This document shows, in pieces, positions 17,699 through 26,067 of a stretch of DNA of 47,622 bases (position 1 is the stretch's first letter; the number at the start of each line of letters is the position of its first letter). The notes below the pieces were generated by a model. It ran no database searches, was not told where the DNA came from, and saw nothing but the letters and a program-made list of their open reading frames with translations. Position numbers and translations under genes: made by a program. Location: positions 1 to 47,622 of the forward strand of contig CABYFG010000006.1 in the NCBI GenBank assembly GCA_902518185.1, given 5' to 3'. Source of the DNA: an uncultured Pelagibacteraceae bacterium (GTDB lineage: Bacteria; Pseudomonadota; Alphaproteobacteria; Pelagibacterales; Pelagibacteraceae).

Positions 17699-18865
17699 AT
17701 GAAACTGGCTAAAAGCTTAGATAGATTAGGAACTGAATCTGCATTTACGGTTCTTGCTGAAGCAAAAAAATTGGAAGCTCAGGGAAAACCGATGATACAC
17801 TTGGGATTGGGACAGCCAGATTTTAAGACTCCAAAACATGTTGTTGAAGCAGCTAAAAAAGCTCTGGACGATGGACATCATGGATATGTTATGTCAAATG
17901 GTATTCCCGAATGCCGTCAAGCAGTTACCAGGTGGATAAAAAAACGTTACAGTGTTGATGTAGACTCAGAAAGAATTCTCATTATGCCTGGTGGCAAGCC
18001 AACAATGCATTATGCAATACAATGTTTTGGTGAGCCAGGTGCAGAAATTATACATCCTACACCAGCTTTTCCAATTTACGAGTCAATGATTAACTATACA
18101 GGTTCAAAATCTGTTCCATATGATTTAACTGAAGATAAAGACCTAAAATTTAATCCTGATAAAATTTTATCTTTAATCACAGACAAGACTCGATTATTAA
18201 TTTTGATTAATCCTAACAATCCAACAGGAAGCTTTGTTGAGAAAAGAGATATAGATTTTTTAGCTGATGGTCTGAAAAAACATCCCCATGTAACAATATT
18301 AAGCGACGAAATTTATAGTAGACAAATTTTTGATGATAAAGAAATGCCCTCATTTTTCCACTATCCAGAATTGAGAGAAAGATTAATAGTATTAGAGGGA
18401 TGGAGTAAAGCTTATTCAATGACAGGATGGAGATTGGGTTGGAGTTTTTGGCCACAACATTTAATCGAACATGTAAATAAATTATTAATTAATAGTGTTT
18501 CCTGTGTTAATGCAGCAGCTCAATTTGCTGGTATAGCAGCACTTGATGGACCAGATGACTCAATTCATGAAATGATGGAAAAATTCACTCAAAGAAGAGA
18601 TTTAATTTATAAAGGTTTAAATGATTTACCAGGGGTGGAATGCAGTTTACCTGGAGGAGCCTTTTACGCTTTTCCAAAAGTAATTGGGACTGGAATGAAT
18701 GGTGCAGAATTCGCAAGGAAGGCTATGCATGAAGCTGGGGTAGCAATTGTACCTGGATCAGCTTTTGGTGAGACTTGTCAAAACTATGTAAGATTTAGTT
18801 TTGCTGCTTCTAGAGATAACATTTCTCAAGCCTTAGAAAATATAAAGAAAATGTTGACTAAATAA
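17699..18865 (+). CDS. PLP-dependent class I/II aminotransferase
   Basis: This 388-residue fold-type I aminotransferase resembles the aspartate aminotransferase Igamma group. Marks are LGLGQPDFKTP near the N-terminus, HHGYVMSNGIPECR, INPNNPTGSFV, LSDEIYSRQIF, the PLP lysine in EGWSKAYSMTGWRLGW, and YVRFSFAASRDNI at the end with the carboxylate-binding arginine. The start has a purine-rich ribosome site (GAGGGGGAAAAAT). It follows the two hydroxyacid oxidases and would convert their 2-oxoacid product to an amino acid, or the reverse; the substrate is not known. Confidence 0.9.
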   Translation: MKLAKSLDRLGTESAFTVLAEAKKLEAQGKPMIHLGLGQPDFKTPKHVVEAAKKALDDGHHGYVMSNGIPECRQAVTRWIKKRYSVDVDSERILIMPGGKPTMHYAIQCFGEPGAEIIHPTPAFPIYESMINYTGSKSVPYDLTEDKDLKFNPDKILSLITDKTRLLILINPNNPTGSFVEKRDIDFLADGLKKHPHVTILSDEIYSRQIFDDKEMPSFFHYPELRERLIVLEGWSKAYSMTGWRLGWSFWPQHLIEHVNKLLINSVSCVNAAAQFAGIAALDGPDDSIHEMMEKFTQRRDLIYKGLNDLPGVECSLPGGAFYAFPKVIGTGMNGAEFARKAMHEAGVAIVPGSAFGETCQNYVRFSFAASRDNISQALENIKKMLTK

Positions 18866-18902
18866 GCTGTATTTTTGATTTAATTTTTATTAGTATCTTC
18901 CA

Positions 18903-20270
18903 ATGAAAGAACAAGTACAAGCAGAGTTTAAAAAAATTTTCAATGGGAGATTTTCAACAGCACAGTCTACAAGGGCTAATTATGCTAGGGGCGAGGACAC
19001 TTATGATCCCGTATTGTCCAAAGCTGTTGTTTTTCCAGAGACAAATGAAGAGGTTTCAAAGATATTAAGATTATGTAATGAGCATAAAATTCCTGTAGTT
19101 CCTTTTGGAACTGGAACTTCTTTAGAAGGCAATGTTGTTGGCAATGATAAAGGAATCACAATTTCTTTAGAAAAAATGAACAGAATATTAAGTGTCAATG
19201 CAACAGATTTTGATTGTCGAGTTCAAGCCTGCGTAACTAAAGAACAGTTAAATGAATATTTAAGAGAAGATGGAGTTTTTTTTCCAATAGATCCTGGCGC
19301 AAATGCTGCGATAGGTGGGATGGCATCCACTTCTGCATCGGGCACTATGGCAGTAAAATATGGTACCATGAAAACTGTTATTACTGGACTTACAGTTGTT
19401 CTGCCTAATGGGGATATTATTAAAACTGGAGGTAGAACCAAAAAAACCTCAGCGGGCTATAATTTAACCAATCTTTTTATTGGCTCTGAGGGCACTTTAG
19501 GAATAATTACAGAAATTCAATTACGATTATCACCAGTTCCCGAAAGCATTATGAGCGCTGTTTGTCATTTCCCTTCTTTAGAGAAAGCAGTTTTAACCGC
19601 TCAACAAGTAATTCAGTATGGAGTGCCTATTGCAAGAATTGAGATGTTAAATAAAGAGCAAATGGAAATTAGTATTAATTATTCAAAATTGAGGGACTTT
19701 GAGTCTGTACCAACTTTATTTTTTGAATTTCATGGTTCAGAGACATCTAATCAAGAAAATATAAAGATAGTTGAAGAAATAAGTAAAGATAATAATGGAA
19801 GCTCATTTAAATGGGCAAAAGATTTAGAGGAAAGAAACAAACTTTGGCAGGCAAGATGGGATGTTTATTATTCTGTTAAAGCTTTAATAAATAATGGCAG
19901 GGTGTATTCAACGGATGTATGTTTGCCAATTTCGAATATAACTGAATGTGTAAATTATGCTGAAGAACAGTCAAAGAAATTAGGTCTCAGAGCTCCTATG
20001 GTAGGTCATTTAGGGGATGGAAATTTTCATGTAATTTTACCTTACGATCCAAAGGAAGAGGGAACATATGATAAAATTAGAGATTTTAGCGATCTATTAA
20101 TAAAAAAAACTCTAGAATTAAATGGTACAATAACAGGCGAGCATGGAGTAGGGTTACATAAAAAATCTTACTTATTACAAGAACATGGTGACTGTATTCC
20201 ATTAATGAAAATTATAAAAAAAAGTATTGACCAAAATAATATAATGAATCCAGGTAAGATATTTGATTAA
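18903..20270 (+). CDS. glcD: GlcD-like FAD-linked D-2-hydroxyacid dehydrogenase
   Basis: This is a VAO/PCMH-type flavoenzyme with 455 residues, a typical length. The FAD-binding domain shows VPFGTGTSLEGNV, DPGANAAIGGMASTSASG and GYNLTNLFIGSEGTLG. The C-terminal cap has GHLGDGNFHVILP and GEHGVGLHKK, whose histidines bind the substrate or metal in D-lactate and glycolate dehydrogenases. It would oxidise a D-2-hydroxyacid and pass electrons onward; no GlcE or GlcF partner is nearby, so it probably works as a single-subunit enzyme. It starts 37 bases after the aminotransferase. Confidence 0.88.
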   Translation: MKEQVQAEFKKIFNGRFSTAQSTRANYARGEDTYDPVLSKAVVFPETNEEVSKILRLCNEHKIPVVPFGTGTSLEGNVVGNDKGITISLEKMNRILSVNATDFDCRVQACVTKEQLNEYLREDGVFFPIDPGANAAIGGMASTSASGTMAVKYGTMKTVITGLTVVLPNGDIIKTGGRTKKTSAGYNLTNLFIGSEGTLGIITEIQLRLSPVPESIMSAVCHFPSLEKAVLTAQQVIQYGVPIARIEMLNKEQMEISINYSKLRDFESVPTLFFEFHGSETSNQENIKIVEEISKDNNGSSFKWAKDLEERNKLWQARWDVYYSVKALINNGRVYSTDVCLPISNITECVNYAEEQSKKLGLRAPMVGHLGDGNFHVILPYDPKEEGTYDKIRDFSDLLIKKTLELNGTITGEHGVGLHKKSYLLQEHGDCIPLMKIIKKSIDQNNIMNPGKIFD

Positions 20271-20281
20271 AATTAAAAAAA

Positions 20282-21235
20282 ATGAAAAAAATTTTGGTTA
20301 CTAGAAGATTGTTAAGATCTTGTGAGGATAAAGCTGAAATGAGTTTTAATGCAATTTTAAATTCAAATGATGAACTTTACTCTCAAAAAAAAATTATTGA
20401 ACTAAGTAATGGTTGTGATGGCATATTGTCGTCTTTAACTGACAAACTTGATTCCGATACTATAAATAAGCTTCCAGAAACCATAAAGATCATTTCAAAT
20501 TTTGCAGTTGGCTTTGGAAATATTGATTTAGATGCTGCAAAAAAAAGAGATATAATTGTAACTAATACTCCTGATGTACTAACTGATGCAACAGCAGAAA
20601 TTGGAGTTCTTTTAATTTTAGGCGCTTGTAGAAGAGCATCAGAGGGGATCGAGAGCGCAAGACAAGGTGGCTGGAAGTGGTCAGCCGATTATTTAATTGG
20701 GAGACAACTTACTGGAACAAAATTGGGTATTTTAGGAATGGGAAGAATAGGACAAAAAATTGCTAAAGTAGCAAAATCTTTGGGCATGATTATTCATTAT
20801 CATAATAGATCTCAATTAAGTGATGAAAAAGAAGATGGGGCAATATATCATAAAAATTTAAAAGATTTTCTTAAAGAATGTCAGGTATTATCAATTTGTT
20901 GTCCTGCATCAAAAGAAACTATCGATATGATTAATAAGGAAACCATTGAATATTTACCTAAAGGTGCAATAGTCACTAATGTTGCAAGAGGTGACATTGT
21001 TGATGATAATGCATTGATAGATGCTTTAAATAGAAGAAAAGTTTATGCAGTTGGTTTAGATGTTTATAAAAACGAGCCAAATTTAAATCCAGGTTACTTA
21101 AATCATAAAAGTGCTTTTATTTTACCCCATCTAGGAAGTGCCACTAAAGAAACACGTACGGCTATGGCAAATTTAGCAATAGATAATATTGATGAATTTT
21201 TCAAAACAGGAAATTGTGTAAATAAAGTTAATTAA
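20282..21235 (+). CDS. NAD(P)-dependent D-2-hydroxyacid dehydrogenase (GyaR/GhrB type)
   Basis: The 317-residue product reversibly reduces a 2-oxoacid such as glyoxylate or hydroxypyruvate to the D-2-hydroxyacid. The Rossmann motif GILGMGRIGQKIA is followed by a strand ending in HNRS; an Asn-Arg pair there, rather than Asp, usually favours NADPH. The catalytic set is intact: Arg in NVARGDIVD, Glu in DVYKNEPN and His in LPHLGSAT. It lies 11 bases after the GlcD-like gene and could interconvert the same D-hydroxyacid and 2-oxoacid. Confidence 0.9.
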   Translation: MKKILVTRRLLRSCEDKAEMSFNAILNSNDELYSQKKIIELSNGCDGILSSLTDKLDSDTINKLPETIKIISNFAVGFGNIDLDAAKKRDIIVTNTPDVLTDATAEIGVLLILGACRRASEGIESARQGGWKWSADYLIGRQLTGTKLGILGMGRIGQKIAKVAKSLGMIIHYHNRSQLSDEKEDGAIYHKNLKDFLKECQVLSICCPASKETIDMINKETIEYLPKGAIVTNVARGDIVDDNALIDALNRRKVYAVGLDVYKNEPNLNPGYLNHKSAFILPHLGSATKETRTAMANLAIDNIDEFFKTGNCVNKVN

Positions 21236-21247
21236 TTCTACTCAGGA

Positions 21248-21262
21248 TTGAATATAATTCAA
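21248..21262. promoter_or_regulatory. Palindrome containing a TATAAT box upstream of dctP
   Basis: Perfect six-base arms TTGAAT and ATTCAA flank ATA, and the centre contains a consensus TATAAT (21253-21258). A promoter -10 box buried in an operator-like palindrome would be consistent with a repressor controlling dctP. No good -35 box lies 16-18 bases upstream, and the match is short in AT-rich DNA, so this is tentative. Confidence 0.3.
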
Positions 21263-21341
21263 CTTATGCGACATCTACACCTTTTTTTAGAAAGACTCTA
21301 ATCCAATTATGTGCTTAAATTATTGTGGTTAATTAACTAGT

Positions 21342-21346
21342 AGGAG
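21342..21346 (+). promoter_or_regulatory. Strong ribosome binding site of dctP
   Basis: AGGAG lies five bases before the ATG at 21352. Most genes in this window lack so complete a Shine-Dalgarno sequence, so it fits high expression of the solute-binding protein. Confidence 0.7.
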
Positions 21347-21351
21347 AAATA

Positions 21352-22509
21352 ATGACTAAAGAAAACAAATCATTGAAGATTAAAACATCTTCAAGACGTA
21401 AGTTCTTTAAAACTGCTGCGAAGGCAAGTGCCGTAGCTGCAGCCGCGGTAGCAATGCCAAACATAGCAACTGCTGGCGGTCATAAAACTTTAAAGATGCA
21501 AGCTGCATGGCCAAGTGGAGCAAACATCTTTTTTGAAATGGCCGGTGACTACTGCAAAATGGTAGATGAGATGTCTGGAGGTACACTTAAGATTGATCTT
21601 CAACCAGTTGGAGCAGTCGTAAAGACTTCAGAAATCGGACAAGCAGTAAGTTCTGGTGTAGTAGATATGGGTCACTGGGTGACTGCATATTGGTATGGTA
21701 AAAATCCAGCTGCATCACTATTTGGAACTGGTCCTTCATACGGTATGTCATCTCAAGAAGTTATGGGATGGATGGAGTATGGTGGAGGAAGAAAATTGTA
21801 TGATGAAACACTTGCAAAAGTAGGTTTCGATTACATTGGTTTTTTCCACATGCCTATGCCAGCACAGCCATTTGGTTGGTTCAAAAAGAACGTAACAAAG
21901 GTATCTGATGTTAAAGGTATGAAGTACAGAACAGTTGGTCTAGCGACTAACGTTTTGACTGCAATGGGAATGGTAGTTAGACAATTACCAGGTGGTGAAA
22001 TTCAGCCAGCCATGAAAACTGGTTTGATAGAAGCTGCTGAGTTTAACAACCCGACTTCAGACTCTCAATTTGGTATGCAAGACGTTTCTAAGCATTATCA
22101 CTTAGGAAGCTTCCACCAATCTCAAGAGATGTTTGAGATTCCAGTTAACAAAAAAACATATAACAGTTTATCACCAGCGCACCAAGCGATATTGAAAAAT
22201 GCTGCTTATGCTGCAAACAGTGATAACTACTTTAAAGCTTTAGTAAGATACTCAGCTGACTTGGCTAAGTTGATGAATGAGCATAAAGTAAATGTTTACC
22301 AAACTTCAGATGAGATTTTGGCTCAACAATTAAAAGGTTGGGACAAAGTAATTGGTGACTTTAACAAGAAAGATCCTTTCTTTAAGAAAGTTGTTGATTC
22401 TCAAAAATCTTATGCGAAGAGAGTAATGAAGTACTTGCTGATGAATCAGCCTAATTACAAACTTGCATATGAAAATGAGTTTGGTCCAATAGCAAAAGTT
22501 AAGATATAA
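21352..22509 (+). CDS. dctP: TRAP transporter solute-binding protein, TakP-like
   Basis: This periplasmic binding protein (385 residues) delivers a carboxylate to the DctQM permease. It has a twin-arginine signal (SSRRKFFKTAAKAS, Arg15-Arg16) with cleavage likely after ATA near residue 41. The mature part shows the TRAP pattern and resembles the TakP group that binds 2-oxoacids or lactate: MKYRTVG with the carboxylate-binding arginine, QLPGGEIQPAMKTGLIEAAEF, and a long C-terminal helix region. Codon choice differs from its neighbours: 12 of 19 Asn codons by my count are AAC, and TTC and TAC are frequent, as in highly expressed genes. A strong Shine-Dalgarno precedes it and a strong terminator follows. 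The location after 2-hydroxyacid enzymes supports a 2-oxo- or 2-hydroxyacid ligand. Confidence 0.93.
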   Translation: MTKENKSLKIKTSSRRKFFKTAAKASAVAAAAVAMPNIATAGGHKTLKMQAAWPSGANIFFEMAGDYCKMVDEMSGGTLKIDLQPVGAVVKTSEIGQAVSSGVVDMGHWVTAYWYGKNPAASLFGTGPSYGMSSQEVMGWMEYGGGRKLYDETLAKVGFDYIGFFHMPMPAQPFGWFKKNVTKVSDVKGMKYRTVGLATNVLTAMGMVVRQLPGGEIQPAMKTGLIEAAEFNNPTSDSQFGMQDVSKHYHLGSFHQSQEMFEIPVNKKTYNSLSPAHQAILKNAAYAANSDNYFKALVRYSADLAKLMNEHKVNVYQTSDEILAQQLKGWDKVIGDFNKKDPFFKKVVDSQKSYAKRVMKYLLMNQPNYKLAYENEFGPIAKVKI

Positions 22510-22530
22510 TTAACTTTTACAAATTTTAAT

Positions 22531-22556
22531 GAGGGGGCTTCGGCCCCCTTTTTTAT
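22531..22556 (+). terminator. Strong rho-independent terminator after dctP
   Basis: A perfect stem GGGGGC/GCCCCC (22533-22538 with 22543-22548) closes a TTCG tetraloop and is followed by a run of T. It is the most GC-rich element in the window. Lying between dctP and dctQ, it would limit read-through and give more binding protein than permease. Confidence 0.93.
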
Positions 22557-22594
22557 TTGATTAATTTAGAGCAATTCAATAAGATTCTATATTT

Positions 22595-23188
22595 ATGATA
22601 AGAGCTTACATAAAATTTGCCGATCGTTTGAGTGTCTCAATGGGTAAGGCATTCTCTTGGTGTATAGTAATTTTGATGGGCGGAACATGCTATGAAGTTT
22701 TTATGGCGTATGCTTTGAATGCCCCAACATTATGGAATTTTGATTTTAGTCTTCAGATGTATGGCGCAATTTTTATGATGGCAGGAGCTTATACTTTATG
22801 CACCGAAGCACATGTTAGGGGAGATGTTATATACAGATTATTTTCTCAGAGAACGCAAGCCTGGATAGATGTTGTTTTATATTTTATTTTCTTCTTCCCT
22901 GGCGTTCTTGCTTTAGCTTTTTATGGTTATGAATATGCAGCATTAGCATGGAAAATTAAAGAAACAAGTTGGAATAGTCCTGCACAAATTCAAATTTATA
23001 TGGCAAAATCCTTAATACCATTATCTGGAGCACTTTTAACACTCCAAGGAATTGGGGAGGTATTTAGATGTATCATTTGTATTCAAACAGGTAGTTGGCC
23101 TGAAAGAGGAACAGAGCGTGATGCTGAGGAAACTGAAAAAGTATTAATGAGAACTTCACAACAAGGAAACAAAGAAGATGTTATTTAG
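22595..23188 (+). CDS. dctQ: TRAP transporter small permease DctQ
   Basis: The 197-residue four-helix membrane protein is the small subunit of the TRAP permease. Family marks include FMMAGAYTLCTEAHVRGDVIY after the second helix and a tail of charged residues after the fourth helix. It begins 39 bases beyond the terminator that follows dctP, and its last eleven bases overlap dctM, so the two permease subunits are translated together. Confidence 0.93.
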   Translation: MIRAYIKFADRLSVSMGKAFSWCIVILMGGTCYEVFMAYALNAPTLWNFDFSLQMYGAIFMMAGAYTLCTEAHVRGDVIYRLFSQRTQAWIDVVLYFIFFFPGVLALAFYGYEYAALAWKIKETSWNSPAQIQIYMAKSLIPLSGALLTLQGIGEVFRCIICIQTGSWPERGTERDAEETEKVLMRTSQQGNKEDVI

Positions 23189-24539
23189 TTTAACAAATCC
23201 AGAAGTAGCAATCATGATGATGGGGATATTTTTATTTGCCGTCCTATTAGGTTTTCCAATTGCTTTCACGTTAATGGCAATGGGTTTAGGTTTTGGATAC
23301 TACGCTTATTTTGATCCAACCAAGATGGAGCATCTGTTTGATAACAGGATATTTCAACTCTTTGTTCAAAATACCTATACTGTAATGGATAATAATGTTT
23401 TGACCGCAGTCCCCCTCTTTTTATTTATGGGATATTTAGTTGAAAGAGCCGGAATTGTTGCAAAATTGTTTTTTGCAATAAGATTAGCATCTCACAAACT
23501 TCCAGCTTCAATGGCAGTTGCTGCATTAATTACTTGTGCACTATTTTCAACCGCAACAGGTATCATAGGAGCAGTGGTAACGTTAATGGGTCTTCTTGCT
23601 TGGCCAGCAATGATTAAAGCTGGTTATGATAAAAAATTTGCATCTGGAATTATTTGTTCAGGTGGATGTTTAGGAATTTTAATTCCACCTAGCATTATGT
23701 TGATTGTCTATTCTGTTATTGCTCAATTGTCGCCATTACGTTTATTTGCAGCTGCAATTTTCCCAGGTTTAATGTTGGCAGGACTTTATATCGGCTATGC
23801 AATATTTAGGGCTTGGATGAATCCTTCGATAGCTCCAAAACCTGCAGCAGAAGAGATACCCCCTACTGCGGTAATTATGAAAGAAGTTTTGGTTTCTTTC
23901 TTACCGTTATTTTCTTTAATAATCCTAGTTTTAGGAACAATACTTGCAGGTATAGCAACTCCGGCAGAGGCAGCCGCTGTTGGTGCATTTGGTTCATTAG
24001 TGCTCTCATATTTTTATAAAACTCTTAAATGGAAAAATTTTAAAGAGTCAGTTTTTCTTACAGCAAAAACAACAGCTATGATCATGTGGTTATTTATTGG
24101 ATCTTGGACTTTTGCTTCAGTATTTTCATACTTAGGTGGCCATGAAGTTTTTGAGCATTTTTTTAAATCTTTAAATTTACAACCTTGGCAGTTTTTAGTT
24201 ATTACCCAATTAATTATATTTTTATTAGGCTGGCCTCTTGAATGGACCGAGATATTAATTATATTTGTGCCAATATTTTTACCATTAGTTGAATTTTTTG
24301 GTGTTAACCCATATTTTTTTGCAATGCTAATCGCTTTAAACTTACAAACCTCATTTTTGACACCCCCCATGGCCATGTCAGCATATTATTTAAAAGGTGT
24401 TCAATCAAAGAACGTTGAACTTATGCAAATTTTTGGAGGAATAATGCCATTTTTAGGTATTGTAATTTTAGCGATGGTTCTAATGTATCTATTCCCAGGA
24501 ATAGCACTTTGGTTACCAGAGACATTATTTGCAAATTAA
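23178..24539 (+). CDS. dctM: TRAP transporter large permease DctM
   Basis: This is the large subunit (453 residues, about twelve helices) that forms the sodium-coupled elevator of the TRAP system. Marks are MDNNVLTAVPLFLFMGYL, CALFSTATGIIGAVVTLMG, the GGCLGILIPPSIMLIVYS signature, GIATPAEAAAVGAFG, and LQTSFLTPPMAMSAYYLKG near the end. It overlaps dctQ and is followed six bases later by the amidase. Confidence 0.95.
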   Translation: MLFSLTNPEVAIMMMGIFLFAVLLGFPIAFTLMAMGLGFGYYAYFDPTKMEHLFDNRIFQLFVQNTYTVMDNNVLTAVPLFLFMGYLVERAGIVAKLFFAIRLASHKLPASMAVAALITCALFSTATGIIGAVVTLMGLLAWPAMIKAGYDKKFASGIICSGGCLGILIPPSIMLIVYSVIAQLSPLRLFAAAIFPGLMLAGLYIGYAIFRAWMNPSIAPKPAAEEIPPTAVIMKEVLVSFLPLFSLIILVLGTILAGIATPAEAAAVGAFGSLVLSYFYKTLKWKNFKESVFLTAKTTAMIMWLFIGSWTFASVFSYLGGHEVFEHFFKSLNLQPWQFLVITQLIIFLLGWPLEWTEILIIFVPIFLPLVEFFGVNPYFFAMLIALNLQTSFLTPPMAMSAYYLKGVQSKNVELMQIFGGIMPFLGIVILAMVLMYLFPGIALWLPETLFAN

Positions 24540-24545
24540 TTTTGA

Positions 24546-25874
24546 ATGACAGATATATTTTCTTTAAGTCTCGAGGAATTAGCAAAAAAAATAAAAGATG
24601 CTCAACTTACATCAGTCGAAGTTTGTGAAAAATATATTGAGAGAATAAATAAGTTTGAAAAAGATATAAAAGCTTGGGCACATTTTGATAAAAAAGTTTT
24701 ATTAGAAAAAGCAACTGAAGCTGATGACCATAGAAGATCAGGAAAACCAGTAGGACCACTGCACGGAGTACCTATAGCAGTGAAAGATATCATAGGAACT
24801 GTTGATATGCCTACTGAATGTGGAACTGTAATTAGAAAAGGAAAATCCTATTCTCAAAATGCTGAAATAATTGACTTACTTCATGCATCAGGTGCAATTG
24901 TAATGGGTAAAACAACAACTTCAGAGCTTGCTTATTTAGGGCCTCCAGCGACAACTAATCCTCACGATAAAAATAGAACACCAGGTGGTTCATCAAGTGG
25001 GTCAGCGGCTTCAGTTGCTTCTTTTATGGCCCCAGCTTCTATTGGCTCTCAAACAGGAGGGTCCGTTGTCAGACCAGCATCTTATTGCGGTGTTGTTGGC
25101 TACAAGCCAAGTTATGGACTTATTTCAAGAAATGGTGTTTTAAGAACATCATACAGCCTAGATCAAATCGGCATGTTCGGTCGTAAAGTTGAGGATGTAG
25201 CAATGTTAGCAAAAGTTCTAATTAAGAAAGATAAATATGATCCAGCTACAATTCATTTTTCTACAGAAAATATTTTGTCCGAAACAAAGAAAGGTCCTAT
25301 TTTTGAACCTAAATTTATTTTTTATAAAACTGATCATTGGAAAATAATTGATAAAAAATCTCGAGAGTCTTTTGAATATTTTATAAAATCTTTTAAAAAA
25401 AATATTGAGATATTTGATACTCCCTCATACTTTAAAGATATACACAAGTATCATCAAATTATTCATGAAACAGATTTGGCTAATAATTTCTCTATTTATT
25501 TTAAAAAATTTAAAAAGAAACTTTCAAAGTATATGCAAGACGCTATTTCTAATGGAAATAAGTATACCGCAAAAGAGTATGCTGAAGCAATTGACTTTAT
25601 GAAAAGAAGTTATGAATCTTACGAGGAAGTGTTTGAAGATTATCACGGAGTGCTATCTCCATCTAGTCCAGGCGTAGCGCCTAAAGGACTGAAAAGTACT
25701 GGAACCGCAGAATTTAATAAAGTTTGGTCTTATCTAGGCACACCATGTATTTCATTGCCTTTACTTGAGGGTGAAAATAATTTACCATTAGGAGTTCAAT
25801 TAATTGGTAATAAATATGATGATCATAGGTTTTTAGGTGTTGCCAATTGGTTAGAAAAGGAGTGTCAAGAATAA
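24546..25874 (+). CDS. Amidase-signature family hydrolase
   Basis: This 442-residue enzyme belongs to the amidase signature family, with a Ser-cisSer-Lys triad: Lys80 in HGVPIAVKD, the Gly/Ser-rich TPGGSSSGSAAS (about 145-156) and nucleophile Ser173 in SQTGGSV. It would release ammonia and a carboxylate from an amide in the cytoplasm. A GatA role is unlikely because gatB and gatC are not near and the gene sits in a transport operon directly after dctM. The natural substrate, perhaps an imported amide, is unknown. Confidence 0.88.
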   Translation: MTDIFSLSLEELAKKIKDAQLTSVEVCEKYIERINKFEKDIKAWAHFDKKVLLEKATEADDHRRSGKPVGPLHGVPIAVKDIIGTVDMPTECGTVIRKGKSYSQNAEIIDLLHASGAIVMGKTTTSELAYLGPPATTNPHDKNRTPGGSSSGSAASVASFMAPASIGSQTGGSVVRPASYCGVVGYKPSYGLISRNGVLRTSYSLDQIGMFGRKVEDVAMLAKVLIKKDKYDPATIHFSTENILSETKKGPIFEPKFIFYKTDHWKIIDKKSRESFEYFIKSFKKNIEIFDTPSYFKDIHKYHQIIHETDLANNFSIYFKKFKKKLSKYMQDAISNGNKYTAKEYAEAIDFMKRSYESYEEVFEDYHGVLSPSSPGVAPKGLKSTGTAEFNKVWSYLGTPCISLPLLEGENNLPLGVQLIGNKYDDHRFLGVANWLEKECQE

Positions 25875-25878
25875 GTGT

Positions 25879-26055
25879 ATGAATAAAATTACTACAATAA
25901 TAGGTTTATCGTTTGCTGTTTTCTTTTTAATCGGTCTAGCAACCACTCTTACCAGATCAATGATGATTGGATTTTTAGATGTAATACCTGTTTATCTGTT
26001 AATGGGCGCTGCTATCGTAATGATGATTTACGAAGCCTTTTTTGATAAAAGTTAA
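25879..26055 (+). CDS. 58-residue two-helix membrane protein
   Basis: An ATG at 25879 opens a 58-codon frame four bases after the amidase stop and ends at TAA 26053-26055. The product has two hydrophobic helices (about residues 4-22 and 33-51) joined by TLTRSMMIGFLDVIP and a short charged end EAFFDKS. No family was recognised. Its placement, tight spacing and sensible membrane topology argue for a real gene at the end of the TRAP-amidase unit. It could be an accessory subunit, but that is a guess. Confidence 0.65.
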   Translation: MNKITTIIGLSFAVFFLIGLATTLTRSMMIGFLDVIPVYLLMGAAIVMMIYEAFFDKS

Positions 26056-26067
26056 CTTTTACAAAAA

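Noticed and set aside
24546..25874. Amidase as GatA of the tRNA amidotransferase
   Set aside because: No gatB or gatC nearby, and it is in a transport operon; the general amidase family is the safer call.
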